In this document: positions 47,939-57,327 of the stretch, in pieces
Numbering within the stretch: position 1 is the stretch's first letter
How the letters are laid out: each line of letters opens with the position of its first letter
Origin: Eremothecium cymbalariae DBVPG#7215
Taxonomy: Eukaryota > Ascomycota > Saccharomycetes > Saccharomycetales > Saccharomycetaceae
Assembly: GCF_000235365.1 (NCBI RefSeq)
Contig: NC_016449.1
Coordinates: 62,001 to 126,000, forward strand
Reading direction: 5' to 3'
Length of the DNA: 64,000 bases
Notes under the pieces: generated by a model
Databases searched by the model: none
What the model was told of the DNA's origin: nothing
What the model saw: the letters and a program-made list of their open reading frames with translations, nothing else
Made by a program: the position numbers and the translations under genes

Positions 47939-49633
47939 ATGACATACAGAATATTATCTAGGATTTTACTTCTTTGCAGTTTGTTACGCTACGTTTCTGG
48001 TTCTCATATACTGGAGCTGGATATTGAGAACATTGAATATGCCAGCGATAAGACCAAGAAGCAGATTATTTCCATAAATGGTTCCAATAGTACAATCGGT
48101 CCCACATTGAGGTTCCATTCGGGCGACAAAGTGAATATGCTAGTTAAGAACAATCTTCACGACCCTACAAGTATTCATCTTCATGGTGTACTCTTGGCCA
48201 ATTTACCTGATAGTGAAGGGGGAATTTCTAACAGACAGGATGGTGTGCCTGGGGTCACACAAAGTGCTATTATGCCAGGATATTCCTATTGGTACAACTT
48301 CACAATTCTTGAATCTACATGTGGAACCTTTTGGTATCATTCGCACCATGAATCTCAATATGGTGACGGTTTACGAGGTGCAATGATTGTGGATTGTGAA
48401 GAATACGATAATCATGTCAGAAGCGTCACCAATAACATGCCCGTGCAAGAGGAACTAATAACATTGAGCGACTGGTTCAACAAAGGTACTGAAGAAATCT
48501 TAGAAAGCTACATGAGTCAGCATCTAAGTTTGGATCCTGATCAAGATGATACATTGTTTAACGGTTCTCTCGAAGACGGTATCAAGTTGAGCATCAAAAA
48601 TTCTGAAACAAAATACCTCCTTCTTCGACTTATTAACATGGCTACAGGGAACGCTCAAGTTTTCCACATTGAGAACCACAACCTCACAATAATTGAAGCG
48701 GATGGTATCTTAACGAAACCTTACACTATTCGTACCTTGACGGTGGCCGTGGGTCAAAGGTATACTGTGCTAGTGAAGCTGGATCCCTCGTTAGGTAACT
48801 CCAAGATATTCCATGCCTCCGGAAGCTGCGCTATAATCTTTAACCCCTTTAAAGTCAAGCGCCATTGGCTGTCTTACGATGATAACGGTGATTTCGACAG
48901 TTTCTGCTTACTGCCGCTTGTCTCGACTCTTCCAGATTATACAGACCTTGAACTTTATGACAAACTGAACCCAATCAACCATCCCCTTCTCCCACCCCCC
49001 ACAGAGCAACTCTTCATGGATTACAGTTATGATATTCCCAAAAATACTTTCCTAATAAACGGCACTAAAATGAGCGATGTCGTAGACCACAGTGATCCTG
49101 AACACATTCTACTCCAAGGATTTGTCTACAAACAACCACCGATCAAACTACCGTATAACACAATAATAGAGATCGCCCTCAACAGTAATTTCGAACCGTT
49201 CTCACATCCTTGGCATCTCCACGGACACTCCGTCCAACTAGTTTCTATTGGTGATCCCCACTCCGGGCCCCTCCACTGGTACGATAAAAAGTCCACTGCA
49301 ATGAAGAAGTATCTCAGTGACTTAAAACGTTGGGAAACAACCAACACTGTCCCTGTAGTAAGAGATACTTTCACAATCCCAGAAAACTCCTACGCCGTAA
49401 TGCGTTTCAAAACAGACAACCCTGGTTTCTGGGTCCTCCATTGCCATGTAGAATGGCACATGCTCAAAGGCTTGGGTACAGTGCTCTCCGAAGGCGTCGA
49501 CTCAATCAATATCCAACAATTACCCGCTTCTTTCCAATCCTCGCCCCCACCAATAACTGCAAACAACTCTAATAATACCAACAACCATCCCAATAAAACT
49601 ACTCTACAGCCCCAGAAGCGACACACACTCTGA
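47939..49633 (+). CDS. GMC1: Secreted multicopper oxidase (Gmc1 type)
   Basis: A 564-residue multicopper oxidase (S. cerevisiae Gmc1, YDR506C). Gmc1 affects meiosis and sporulation; its substrate is unknown. A signal peptide ends near VSGSH (residue 22). All copper-ligand blocks are present: SIHLHG, FWYHSHHESQYGDGL, HPWHLHGHS and HCHVEWHM. So three cupredoxin domains and a full trinuclear plus type 1 site are predicted. It lacks the C-terminal membrane anchor of the Fet3 ferroxidases. The tail is asparagine/proline-rich and basic. The last third of the gene is strikingly C-rich on the coding strand. Confidence 0.92.
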   Translation: MTYRILSRILLLCSLLRYVSGSHILELDIENIEYASDKTKKQIISINGSNSTIGPTLRFHSGDKVNMLVKNNLHDPTSIHLHGVLLANLPDSEGGISNRQDGVPGVTQSAIMPGYSYWYNFTILESTCGTFWYHSHHESQYGDGLRGAMIVDCEEYDNHVRSVTNNMPVQEELITLSDWFNKGTEEILESYMSQHLSLDPDQDDTLFNGSLEDGIKLSIKNSETKYLLLRLINMATGNAQVFHIENHNLTIIEADGILTKPYTIRTLTVAVGQRYTVLVKLDPSLGNSKIFHASGSCAIIFNPFKVKRHWLSYDDNGDFDSFCLLPLVSTLPDYTDLELYDKLNPINHPLLPPPTEQLFMDYSYDIPKNTFLINGTKMSDVVDHSDPEHILLQGFVYKQPPIKLPYNTIIEIALNSNFEPFSHPWHLHGHSVQLVSIGDPHSGPLHWYDKKSTAMKKYLSDLKRWETTNTVPVVRDTFTIPENSYAVMRFKTDNPGFWVLHCHVEWHMLKGLGTVLSEGVDSINIQQLPASFQSSPPPITANNSNNTNNHPNKTTLQPQKRHTL

Positions 49634-50575
49634 TCCACCACACATAACAACATCCCAAAAAATTACGTTGCCATCGGCAACAGCAAACAACATCCTCGAG
49701 CTATATTACCATTACATAATGCCCATTCTTCCCTCCCCTCCCTCTTATATAGCCATTTCCTTCTATAGTTCCCTCATTCACACATTATCCCAAAAAGAAA
49801 ACCCCACCCACATCTTCTGCTTCGACAACAGCGTCCCAAACACCCCAACCAACAGGGGGATGCATCCACCCCCTCCCATGCAATCCCACCTTGCACAACG
49901 ACCTCTTCCAGCACCCTACACCTACACCTACATCTACACACTATACTTGCACACCTATACAATCGAAAAACAACCAAAACCCACACAGAGAAAACAAACC
50001 CCGTCACCCCAGAAAAAAAGAAGGGATGCAAACCAAGAGAACGAAATCTGACACCTTCTAGGGTGTAGGTTTTTGTGCTTTTTGTTCTTGTTCTTGTTCT
50101 TGTTCTTGTTCTTGCTTCAACAGCTTTCTTCGTGAGATTTCTTAAAATCATGAAAATGTGGGTTACCCGTAGTTCCCCCTTCTTTTGGGGAAACAACAGA
50201 CTGAAACTTAAAAAGGCTTGTTTTACAGTGGCAAATACAAGTTGGAAAGACAAGTATATACGGTTATATAGGTTTGGAAAAGGCAGTAGAGGATTGGCAG
50301 CTAGAGATATAGAAAAGTGAGCGTGTGTGAATGAGCAGAGAGGTAGATTAGATAGAAGAGACGAAGAAAAAGTGAGTATTTTGGATAGAACAAGAGGGAG
50401 AGAAAGTGCAACTGCAAAGTGAAAGTGGAATTGGAATTGGAATTGGACGGCTAAGAGTGGAGAGATTTTGGACAAAGACGACGGACAATATATATAACGG
50501 GGAGAGAAATTTTAAGTTAACGAGCAAGTTCGTAGGAGCGATATAGACCCATAGAGATAAAAAGAAAAAAGTGTA
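49634..50575. other. PSP1 promoter region with skew switch and (TTGTTC)n repeat
   Basis: This gap of 942 bp is C/A-rich on the plus strand to about 50040 and G/A-rich from about 50290. Between them lies a hexanucleotide repeat, TTGTTC, about five copies (50082-50114). Open frames in it arise from low complexity and are not called. Confidence 0.5.
50082..50114 (+). repeat. (TTGTTC)n microsatellite
   Basis: About five and a half tandem copies of a six-base unit in the PSP1 upstream region. Perfect copies suggest recent slippage. Confidence 0.8.
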
Positions 50576-51523
50576 ATGAGCGACTTGCCAAGTTTGAATA
50601 GTACGACGTCGTTGTCGGATAATGTTGCGTTGCGGAATTACTACGATAATTTGCTTTTTAGGAATAGTAGTGGAAAGTCGCTTACTGATCTTCCAAAGAA
50701 GATGAATGAGGAGAGTTCAGTGGGGGGAGGGGAACATGAGGAAGGGAGGCCAAAGCTTGATTTTATTAATGGCTTTAGGAAAACCAGTTATTGTGGGGCG
50801 GGGTCAGATGTGTCTTTTGGGGGGGGTTCAGTTTTGAATAATAATAGTAATAACAACAATAGTGTGGGGAGTGATTCGAGTTCGAATTCCAGGCCAGGGA
50901 CAGGTGGGCCCGGTTCTTATCGTGCGTCGACTCTGGATAGTCGGATGCAGTCTCAGCAGCAGCAAGGTACATTGCATCGTGCGCAGCATAAGCAACACCA
51001 GATCTTCAGTTTGGGAGCAGGTTATGAGACGCTTCCAGAGACTGGAAGTATTGCGTATTCGCCTGCGCAGTTACAATTCCCTTACCAGTCGATTGGTGGG
51101 ATGGTTCTGCCCCAAGGGCCACAGCTTCCATCTGGAGATGGTGGTCTTGGTTCAGTGGGGCTTGGCACCAACAGTATGGGAGTACCTGGCTTCTATAACA
51201 CGTTTATTCAACCAGCGATGCCTAGTAGTGCGACATTGTCGCCTGTGACCAGTGCTGGCAATAGTGTTTTGGGGGGTTATGTGTCGCAAGATGGGCATGG
51301 GTTTGCTTCTACCAGGCGCTCATCATATATTTCGGATCAGTTGATCCATGGACAGCAGTTCCAGCATATGTATGATGCTGGCTTCTCTCCGAGCAATATG
51401 TTGGGCCAACAACAGCAGCAGTCGTCACCACAACAACAACAACAACAGCAGCAGCAGCAGCAACAGCAACAACAACAACAGCAGCAGCAGAAGCAGCAGC
51501 AGCAACAGCAGCAGCAGCAACAA

Positions 51524-51554
<31 letters not shown>

Positions 51555-53248
51555 GCCATATTCACCAGAAACAACAGCCACCGCCACTACCTAAGATACA
51601 AACAACGCAAAAGAGTAAGGGTTTATATCCGCAGAAGCATGCTAGCGTGCCTCAAATCAACTATACGTCAAGTGGCGGTGGTACTCCTACTAGTGCTGGA
51701 GATGTTGCGAACGTCAGCAATAAAACTATGGAACAGCAAAGTGGCAACTTTCCTCTCGACAATGGACTGGTGCTGTCTAATGGGCAGATCATCTCTTCAC
51801 CTGATTTACGACAGCTGTATCGTAGTAGCAGTGGGCACTATTTTTCTGCTCAGGAATGTTTCAAGTTTATAAATGAGCTCAAAGGTATCTTGCTTGGCGA
51901 TACGTCGGCATCCACGGGGTCGAGTACGCCATCCCAGCGTGAAACGATTTTGAAGTTTGTGGGGTTTTTAAAGAGTTGCAACTTGAATTACAATCCACAG
52001 TCTGATGCTTTTGTTTCAAGCAACCAACACAGACGTTCTTCTGCAAGTTCTTACCTCCATTACAAGACCTTAGTACTTGTAGCGTTGAAGAATGGCAAGT
52101 TGGAACTTCTTTCACTCCCACAATCGACTAATCTGAACATGACTCGTGAAGATCTTGTGATCATTGATGGTGATCGTGGCAAAGACCTGGCTATGGTTGT
52201 TGAACCGAAAGTTGATATTGATCTCGCGTTGTTCATCAATTTTTTGAAGAAAAAGATCCACTTTGATTCTCTTATAACTGCTGTAGATCAGCATTACCCT
52301 AACGAACGTTTCATACAAGCTTTAATGGATAGTACCAATAATGGTTCTGGTAAGGACGAGCTTAACCATAAGTTGTATGATGTGATTGAGCTCACTCAGT
52401 TAATTATCCCAAGCAAGCAGGTGTTGAGGTTTGCAACACCTTGGGAAGTGTCCACCAACTTACACAACAAGTTCCAAGATGAGTTAAAGGCGCTGCATAT
52501 TGCTCAATTGAAGTTGAAATTCCTGAACAACGGGGCAACTGCCGTCAGTACTGGAAGCACTGTCGGCGGTGCCAATAATAACAGCGATAGCAGCGGCAAC
52601 AGCGATAGCAGCGGCAACAGCGATAGCAGCGGCAACAGCGATAGTAGCGGCAACAGCGATAGTAGCGTCAACAGTGGTAATGGCAGTAGCGGTGCTACTA
52701 CTGTTGCCTCTGCAATGAATGCTGGAGCCGATATTGGGGGCAGCAGCATCGCCACGAGCAGTAATAACAGTGCTGCTCTCTGCAAAAATAGCGGCAGTAC
52801 TCCTACGCCCACTAACCCTACCACAACCACCACAACTATATCACCCTCATCGTCCTCAAATACAGCGAGCAGCGCCCACACTAAGTCCCTGAACATCAAG
52901 ATACTGAACGCCGAGTTTCAGTTCGACCGCAAGAAGTTAACCTTCTACTACGTGTGCCAGGAGCGCAACGACTTCCGGGAGCTGATTAAAGAGCTGTTTA
53001 AGTTTTACAAAACTAGGATATGGCTGTGCGCAATACCCAACAATTTACTCATCGACAAGAAATACTATGATGAACACAAAAAGGAGTGGGCTATGTACCA
53101 AAAAATGATGAAACATTACTCTACTGACGACCTGGTCGATTCAAACGTTCAAGGTGGTTTTATTGTTGCTCCACCCTTGCACGAGATTGAACTAGACAAT
53201 TTCCAACTTGGGGTTTACAAAGAACTAGTCGCCAACATGTTTCCTTAG
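50576..53248 (+). CDS. PSP1: Psp1-family protein, polyQ-rich
   Basis: An 890-residue homologue of Psp1 (YDR505C) and YLR177W. S. cerevisiae PSP1 is a multicopy suppressor of DNA polymerase alpha mutants; its molecular role is not settled, and its C-terminal domain is shared with bacterial YaaT-type PSP1 proteins. The N-terminal 420 residues are low-complexity, with a pure glutamine tract of 41 residues broken once by lysine (51431-51553). The C-terminal PSP1 domain begins near 430 and ends with NAEFQFDRKKLTFYYVC, NDFRELIKELFKFYKTRIW. About 120 S/N/G/T-rich residues (about 652-770) are inserted inside that domain. One gene stands for the two S. cerevisiae copies. Confidence 0.92.
51431..51553 (+). 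repeat. CAA/CAG tract coding polyglutamine
   Basis: Forty-one codons, 20 Gln, one Lys (AAG), 20 Gln, in mixed CAA/CAG. Mixed codons argue for selection on glutamine rather than simple slippage. Confidence 0.9.
52582..52675 (+). repeat. 18-bp tandem repeat in PSP1 coding Ser-Asp-Ser-Ser-Gly-Asn
   Basis: About five copies of AGCGATAGCAGCGGCAAC with silent changes (AGC to AGT) only in the last copies. The repeat forms the core of the insertion in the PSP1 domain. Confidence 0.85.
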
Positions 53249-53552
53249 TTTGCCTGCCTGTCTCCGTAGTTCTCCTGTCCCAAGCTGTCTCCAGGTTTGG
53301 TCACCGTTCTTCAAATTTTTATTATTATTATACGCGTTTTACCTTTTATGCCCTGAATTTTATTTTTATTTTAATCTTTACTCGACCATCGCCCAAGACA
53401 CCTTCCTAAACTCTTATAAATCTCATACATACTATATAAACATACACAGATAAAGAAACAAACAAACGGGTTTCCAAACTCTCGGCCCATGCACATCATG
53501 TATTATATATATACCAATTAAAAACACCAGCAGGCTGTATACATAGTATCCT
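53249..53552. other. Convergent 3' region of PSP1 and TFS1
   Basis: Here 304 bp of AT-rich sequence include TATTATATATATACC near 53500. No gene is visible. GC content rises sharply immediately to the right. Confidence 0.4.
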
Positions 53553-54176
53553 TCACCTCGACTCAGCAAGGAAAAAGTTGACCGCCATCAACTCAAGATT
53601 CTTCTCCCCGGCCCACCGATCTACCCCCACGGGAGGTTCCACATCCGTCCAGCCCCAGTTCTTGCGCGAACTGCTGGCAGCCACCACATCCTCCTGCGTG
53701 AGCCACCGGCCCTCCGGCTGCTTATACAACAACCACACGTATCTGTGTGGCCCAGTGCCGGCCGGTGGGCCCGGCCCCAAATACTTGACCAACACGTCCC
53801 CTTCACCAATACCATATGAAACCCCGTCATCGCTGCTCAACCGAACATTCCCCTGAATATAGTGACAATACTCTGACCACTGATGATCCTTCCTAGATGG
53901 CGCATCTGGATCCGTCATCACCACAGTAAACAGATCCTCCTTCTTGATACTATCCTCCTTATCCGCCACAAAAAGTATGGAAGGAACCTCCTGCGTTTGC
54001 GAAACCTCTAGAGTATTCCCAAGAGTGACCGGTAAAGAAGAACCTTCACTACGGTACTCCAAGACAAGATGGCCTTTCGATTCGAACGACGAAGCGGAGA
54101 CAAGAACATCTGGAAGGATGCCATGTTCCGTGAGTGCTTGAGCGGTTCCCGCTTTGATGTTTATTGCACGGTTCAT
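53553..54176 (-). CDS. TFS1: Tfs1, PEBP-family carboxypeptidase Y inhibitor
   Basis: A 207-residue phosphatidylethanolamine-binding-protein homologue (S. cerevisiae Tfs1, YLR178C, 219 residues), which inhibits vacuolar carboxypeptidase Y and the Ras GAP Ira2. PEBP blocks are clear: LFTVVMTDPDAPSRKDHQWSE-type sequence (about residues 80-100), and GPGPPAGTGPHRYVWLLYKQP-type sequence near 140-160, given here in part. It ends NFFLAESR, like the yeast NFFYAETK. The long frame continues upstream to 54323, through a hairpin, but the ATG at 54174-54176 matches the family start (MNRAI versus MNQAI). The gene lies in a GC-rich block. Confidence 0.92.
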   Translation of the reverse strand: MNRAINIKAGTAQALTEHGILPDVLVSASSFESKGHLVLEYRSEGSSLPVTLGNTLEVSQTQEVPSILFVADKEDSIKKEDLFTVVMTDPDAPSRKDHQWSEYCHYIQGNVRLSSDDGVSYGIGEGDVLVKYLGPGPPAGTGPHRYVWLLYKQPEGRWLTQEDVVAASSSRKNWGWTDVEPPVGVDRWAGEKNLELMAVNFFLAESR

Positions 54177-54486
54177 TGCTTTGTTTATCGTCAGAGTGTT
54201 GTGACAAGAGAAGAGAAGAGGAGGGAGAAAAGGGGGGAATCTTTTAATGAAACAAGTCAGGTGCCACTCCGGACAGCCAGCATGTGTCCTGGACAGACGG
54301 GGTGCCACTCGGCGGGGGTACACCCCCGCCGAGTGGCACCCCGTCCGCCGCCCGCGTGGGCCGCGGACGAGCTCGTCCGGCCAAGTCCTCTTCCATCAGC
54401 TCTGCCAACTTCCATATTCGATTAGCCCCTACAAAGACAAGCAAACGCAAAGCATACACATCATACAAAGTCCCTGTGACTGCAAA
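54177..54486. other. Divergent TFS1-LPP1 promoter with GC-rich hairpin
   Basis: These 310 bp separate divergent starts. Left part is purine-rich; the middle holds a perfect 24-bp inverted repeat with a 2-base loop (54296-54345), flanked by GC-rich sequence and by a third copy of its GGTGCCACTC unit at 54260-54269. Confidence 0.6.
54296..54345. repeat. Perfect inverted repeat, 24-bp arms, 2-base loop
   Basis: Arms 54296-54319 and 54322-54345 are exact reverse complements around the loop AC. The stem is about four-fifths G and C, with a GGCGGGGGT core next to the loop. A partial copy of one arm (GGTGCCACTC) is found 40 bp to the left. Such a hairpin is very unlikely by chance. Confidence 0.95.
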
Positions 54487-55398
54487 ATGATCGACAGAAT
54501 AAGGCCTATATTCGACAGAAAACAATACGTCTACCTTAAGCAGTTTTCATGGCATTACCTAATGATCTTTACTGGGCTGGGTGTGCTAGTGGCAACTGAA
54601 CTGCTCCTTCCGCCCCGTGTTTCACGTCCGTTCCGACTAGATGACGCCCGCATTTCCAAGCCTTATAAAGAAAACGAGATTGTTCCCAATTCCCTTTGTA
54701 TCTTGCTCTCAGCGGGTTTGCCCATGGTGGTTGTGTTTGCCGTGTGCGTCGCGAAACGGCGGTCGTGGTCATGTGACAGCGTGCCGCTACCCTTGCCCGT
54801 CTCCGTGCGCCGCGGCAGCGGCGCCAGAAGCGCAGCTGCTGGTGCCAGCGCCAACGCCGCCACCGCCGGCCCTACCAGCACCGCCACCGCCACCATCCAA
54901 GCACCCCTCAACAGCAGCTGGCTAGCCATCACCGATCCCGCACTCCACATATTCCACTGCAACATGGTGCATCTCTGGCTCAGCATTAGCCTAATGGCCC
55001 CCATTACGAGCATACTAAAAATTATGATCGGCAACCAAAGACCGGACTTTCTAGCCCGTTGTCAGCCGTCCGCCGGGGGCGCCGCCCCCGGCGCCGGCGA
55101 CTTGCTGGGTTTTCATTCATGCACAAACAAAAACCTCGCAATACTATACGAAGGCTACAAATCTACACCAAGTGGGCACAGCAGCTTCATCGCCTGCGGC
55201 ATGGCCTTCCTATTCCAGTGGCTATCACGCTACCTGCCCACCAGGCGCCGCTGGCTGCCCCAGTTCTGGTGCATCCTGCTCGCACTGGTCGTGATGTATT
55301 CCCGCGTGCTGGACGGCCGCCACCACTGGTACGACGTGATTTCCGGCGCAATCATAGGTCTGGGCTCCCATGTGCTAGTCTCAGCGACGGTGTTATAG
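54487..55398 (+). CDS. LPP1: Lipid phosphate phosphatase Lpp1 (PAP2 family)
   Basis: A 303-residue membrane phosphatase (S. cerevisiae Lpp1, YDR503C, 274 residues) that removes phosphate from phosphatidate, lysophosphatidate and diacylglycerol pyrophosphate. All three PAP2 motifs are intact: KIMIGNQRP (KX6RP), PSGH, and SRVLDGRHHWYD (SRX5HX3D). About six membrane segments are predicted. Longest frame opens at 54247, but the ATG at 54487 (MIDRIRPIFDRK) suits the family. Two low-complexity Ala/Gly/Thr/Pro insertions lie in loops (about residues 110-140, and near 195-203), the second encoded by a perfect GC hairpin (55071-55093). Confidence 0.9.
   Translation: MIDRIRPIFDRKQYVYLKQFSWHYLMIFTGLGVLVATELLLPPRVSRPFRLDDARISKPYKENEIVPNSLCILLSAGLPMVVVFAVCVAKRRSWSCDSVPLPLPVSVRRGSGARSAAAGASANAATAGPTSTATATIQAPLNSSWLAITDPALHIFHCNMVHLWLSISLMAPITSILKIMIGNQRPDFLARCQPSAGGAAPGAGDLLGFHSCTNKNLAILYEGYKSTPSGHSSFIACGMAFLFQWLSRYLPTRRRWLPQFWCILLALVVMYSRVLDGRHHWYDVISGAIIGLGSHVLVSATVL
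55071..55093. repeat. GC-rich inverted repeat inside LPP1
   Basis: Ten-base arms (CGCCGGGGGC and GCCCCCGGCG) with a three-base loop, coding Gly/Ala/Pro in the loop between the first and second PAP2 motifs. Confidence 0.9.
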
Positions 55399-55524
55399 AT
55401 CCGCACCGCCCGCACGCACTGCTGTATAAAAATCTCTGTAATATAGTAGCATAGTAGCATATATAATGAAATAACAACGTATTACACGCCGCCAGATCTT
55501 TCCACCGTCCACTGTGGCTGCGCT

Positions 55525-55532
55525 TCACGTGA
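55525..55532. promoter_or_regulatory. Cbf1 site (TCACGTGA) before SAM
   Basis: The perfect Cbf1/Met4 recruitment site, 17 bp from a Met31/32 site. The pair is the standard arrangement of sulfur-metabolism genes. Confidence 0.7.
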
Positions 55533-55548
55533 CATCGCGCCGAACACA

Positions 55549-55557
55549 AAACTGTGG
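55549..55557 (+). promoter_or_regulatory. Met31/Met32 site before SAM
   Basis: AAACTGTGG exactly matches the Met31/Met32 consensus. Confidence 0.7.
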
Positions 55558-55615
55558 CCCCACAGCCGTATACAGACAAAGGCGGGCGGCATGCAGGTAT
55601 AAGATAAAAAAACAA

Positions 55616-55624
55616 CCACAGTTT
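55616..55624 (-). promoter_or_regulatory. Second Met31/Met32 site before SAM
   Basis: CCACAGTTT is the exact reverse complement of AAACTGTGG. Confidence 0.65.
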
Positions 55625-56073
55625 TTCTTCCGTAGCCTGCCTGCTCTGCACCAATTTGTTTTGTGGTTGGCTAGATGTCCATGTGCTTCTCTCTCTCTCT
55701 TCCCACAATACCCACTCTCGAACGAACTACTTCCTCCAGTGCGTCCATAGCATATAAATAGGCTTTTGCTTTTGTGGCAGAAGATCCTCCCATTATAATA
55801 TAAGACAAGGCCCGCATTTCCCTTGGAGCAAGCAAGGAAAAAGAAAAAAAGCAAAAACTATCGCTAGTTTCATTTCTGCATCCACACCACACTACCCTCT
55901 GTCACCAGTACTGGAACCCTCCCGATTCTTTTACTGCGCTCCCTTTTTTTCCAGCTTACACACCGTCTGCACACCTTTTGATCGATATCCAGGTACCGAC
56001 CACTCTGACTAGTGCTCGATCCGCCGTCCATCAAAAAAGAAAGGACCTAACCGCTGTTTTCCGCATACCCACA

Positions 56074-57222
56074 ATGGGCAAGAGATTTTTGTTTACGTCC
56101 GAGTCTGTGGGCGAGGGCCATCCGGACAAGATCTGCGACCAGGTCTCGGATGCCATCCTCGACGCCTGTCTCCGTGAGGACCCGCTCTCCAAGGTGGCGT
56201 GCGAGACCGCCGCCAAAACAGGCATGATCATGGTGTTCGGCGAAATCACCACTAACGCCAAACTAGACTACCAGCAGATCGTCAGAGACACCGTGCAACA
56301 GATCGGCTACGACAGCTCCGAAAAGGGCTTTGACTACAAAACCTGCAACGTGTTGGTGGCCATAGAGCAGCAGTCGCCAGACATCGCGCAGGGCTTGCAT
56401 TACGAGAAGGCGCTAGAGGATCTCGGAGCAGGAGACCAGGGCATCATGTTTGGGTACGCCACAGACGAGACCCCAGAGGGCTTGCCGCTAACCATTTTGT
56501 TGGCTCATAGACTAAACATGGCCATGGCGGATGCCCGTAGGGACGGTTCTTTGGAGTGGCTCAGACCGGACACCAAGACACAGGTCACCGTTGAGTACGA
56601 GGAGGACAATGGCCGCTGGGTGCCGCTCCGCATTGACACCATTGTCCTTTCTGCGCAGCATTCTGAGGACATCTCCACGGAGGATCTCAGGGCGGCTATC
56701 CGCACCCACATCATCGGCAAGGTGATTCCTGCGCACATGTTGGACGCCCAGACCAAGTACTACATCCAGCCCTCGGGCCGCTTTGTGATTGGTGGGCCGC
56801 AGGGAGACGCGGGCTTGACTGGGCGTAAGATTATCGTCGACGCGTACGGCGGCGCTGCCGCGGTTGGTGGCGGCGCGTTTTCCGGCAAGGACTACTCCAA
56901 GGTGGACCGCTCGGCGGCTTACGCCGCCAGATGGGTGGCCAAGTCGTTGTTAGCCGCCGGGTTATGTAAGCGGGTGCAGGTTGAGTTTTCCTATGCGATC
57001 GGAATTGCGGAGCCGTTGTCGATCCACGTGGAGACGTTTGGAACGGCTGACCGTTCGGACGACGAGATAATCCAGATCATCAAGGACAACTTCGATTTGC
57101 GGCCTGGTGTGTTGGTGAAGGAGTTGGATCTTGCCAAGCCCATCTATCTCCCCACGGCGTCGTATGGTCATTTCACGAACCAGGAGTATTCGTGGGAGAA
57201 GCCCAAGGCGCTAAAGTTCTGA
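56074..57222 (+). CDS. SAM1: S-adenosylmethionine synthetase
   Basis: A 382-residue enzyme, the same length as S. cerevisiae Sam1 (YLR180W) and close to Sam2 (YDR502C). It makes S-adenosylmethionine from methionine and ATP in the cytosol. Signatures are intact: [13 protein letters not shown] at the N terminus, [12 protein letters not shown] (about residue 115), GGGAFSGKD (about 267). The frame opens at a TTG (55978) but the ATG at 56074 gives the family start [10 protein letters not shown]. Codons end mostly in G or C, far more than in GLK1, itself a likely well-expressed gene. One gene here stands for the duplicated pair. Confidence 0.97.
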   Translation: MGKRFLFTSESVGEGHPDKICDQVSDAILDACLREDPLSKVACETAAKTGMIMVFGEITTNAKLDYQQIVRDTVQQIGYDSSEKGFDYKTCNVLVAIEQQSPDIAQGLHYEKALEDLGAGDQGIMFGYATDETPEGLPLTILLAHRLNMAMADARRDGSLEWLRPDTKTQVTVEYEEDNGRWVPLRIDTIVLSAQHSEDISTEDLRAAIRTHIIGKVIPAHMLDAQTKYYIQPSGRFVIGGPQGDAGLTGRKIIVDAYGGAAAVGGGAFSGKDYSKVDRSAAYAARWVAKSLLAAGLCKRVQVEFSYAIGIAEPLSIHVETFGTADRSDDEIIQIIKDNFDLRPGVLVKELDLAKPIYLPTASYGHFTNQEYSWEKPKALKF

Positions 57223-57327
57223 GTTTGCCACGGACGCTTGTGTGTATATATACATATAATATATATATCTTATTGCAATAATGATATTTTTTGTGTGTAG
57301 AGCGATGAGCTGGGGCGACGGGGGCTG

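Larger units (their letters stand above)
55399..56073. other. MET-regulon-type promoter of the SAM synthetase gene
   Basis: This 675-bp region has TCACGTGA (55525-55532), AAACTGTGG (55549-55557), its reverse complement CCACAGTTT (55616-55624), an ACTGTGG core (55511-55517), a TATA-like CATATAAATAGG (about 55750), and a pyrimidine-rich stretch before the ATG. Short frames here are not called. Confidence 0.6.

Noticed and set aside
54247..54486. Upstream extension of the LPP1 frame through the hairpin
   Set aside because: The extension is poor in conserved residues and the ATG at 54487 fits the family N terminus.
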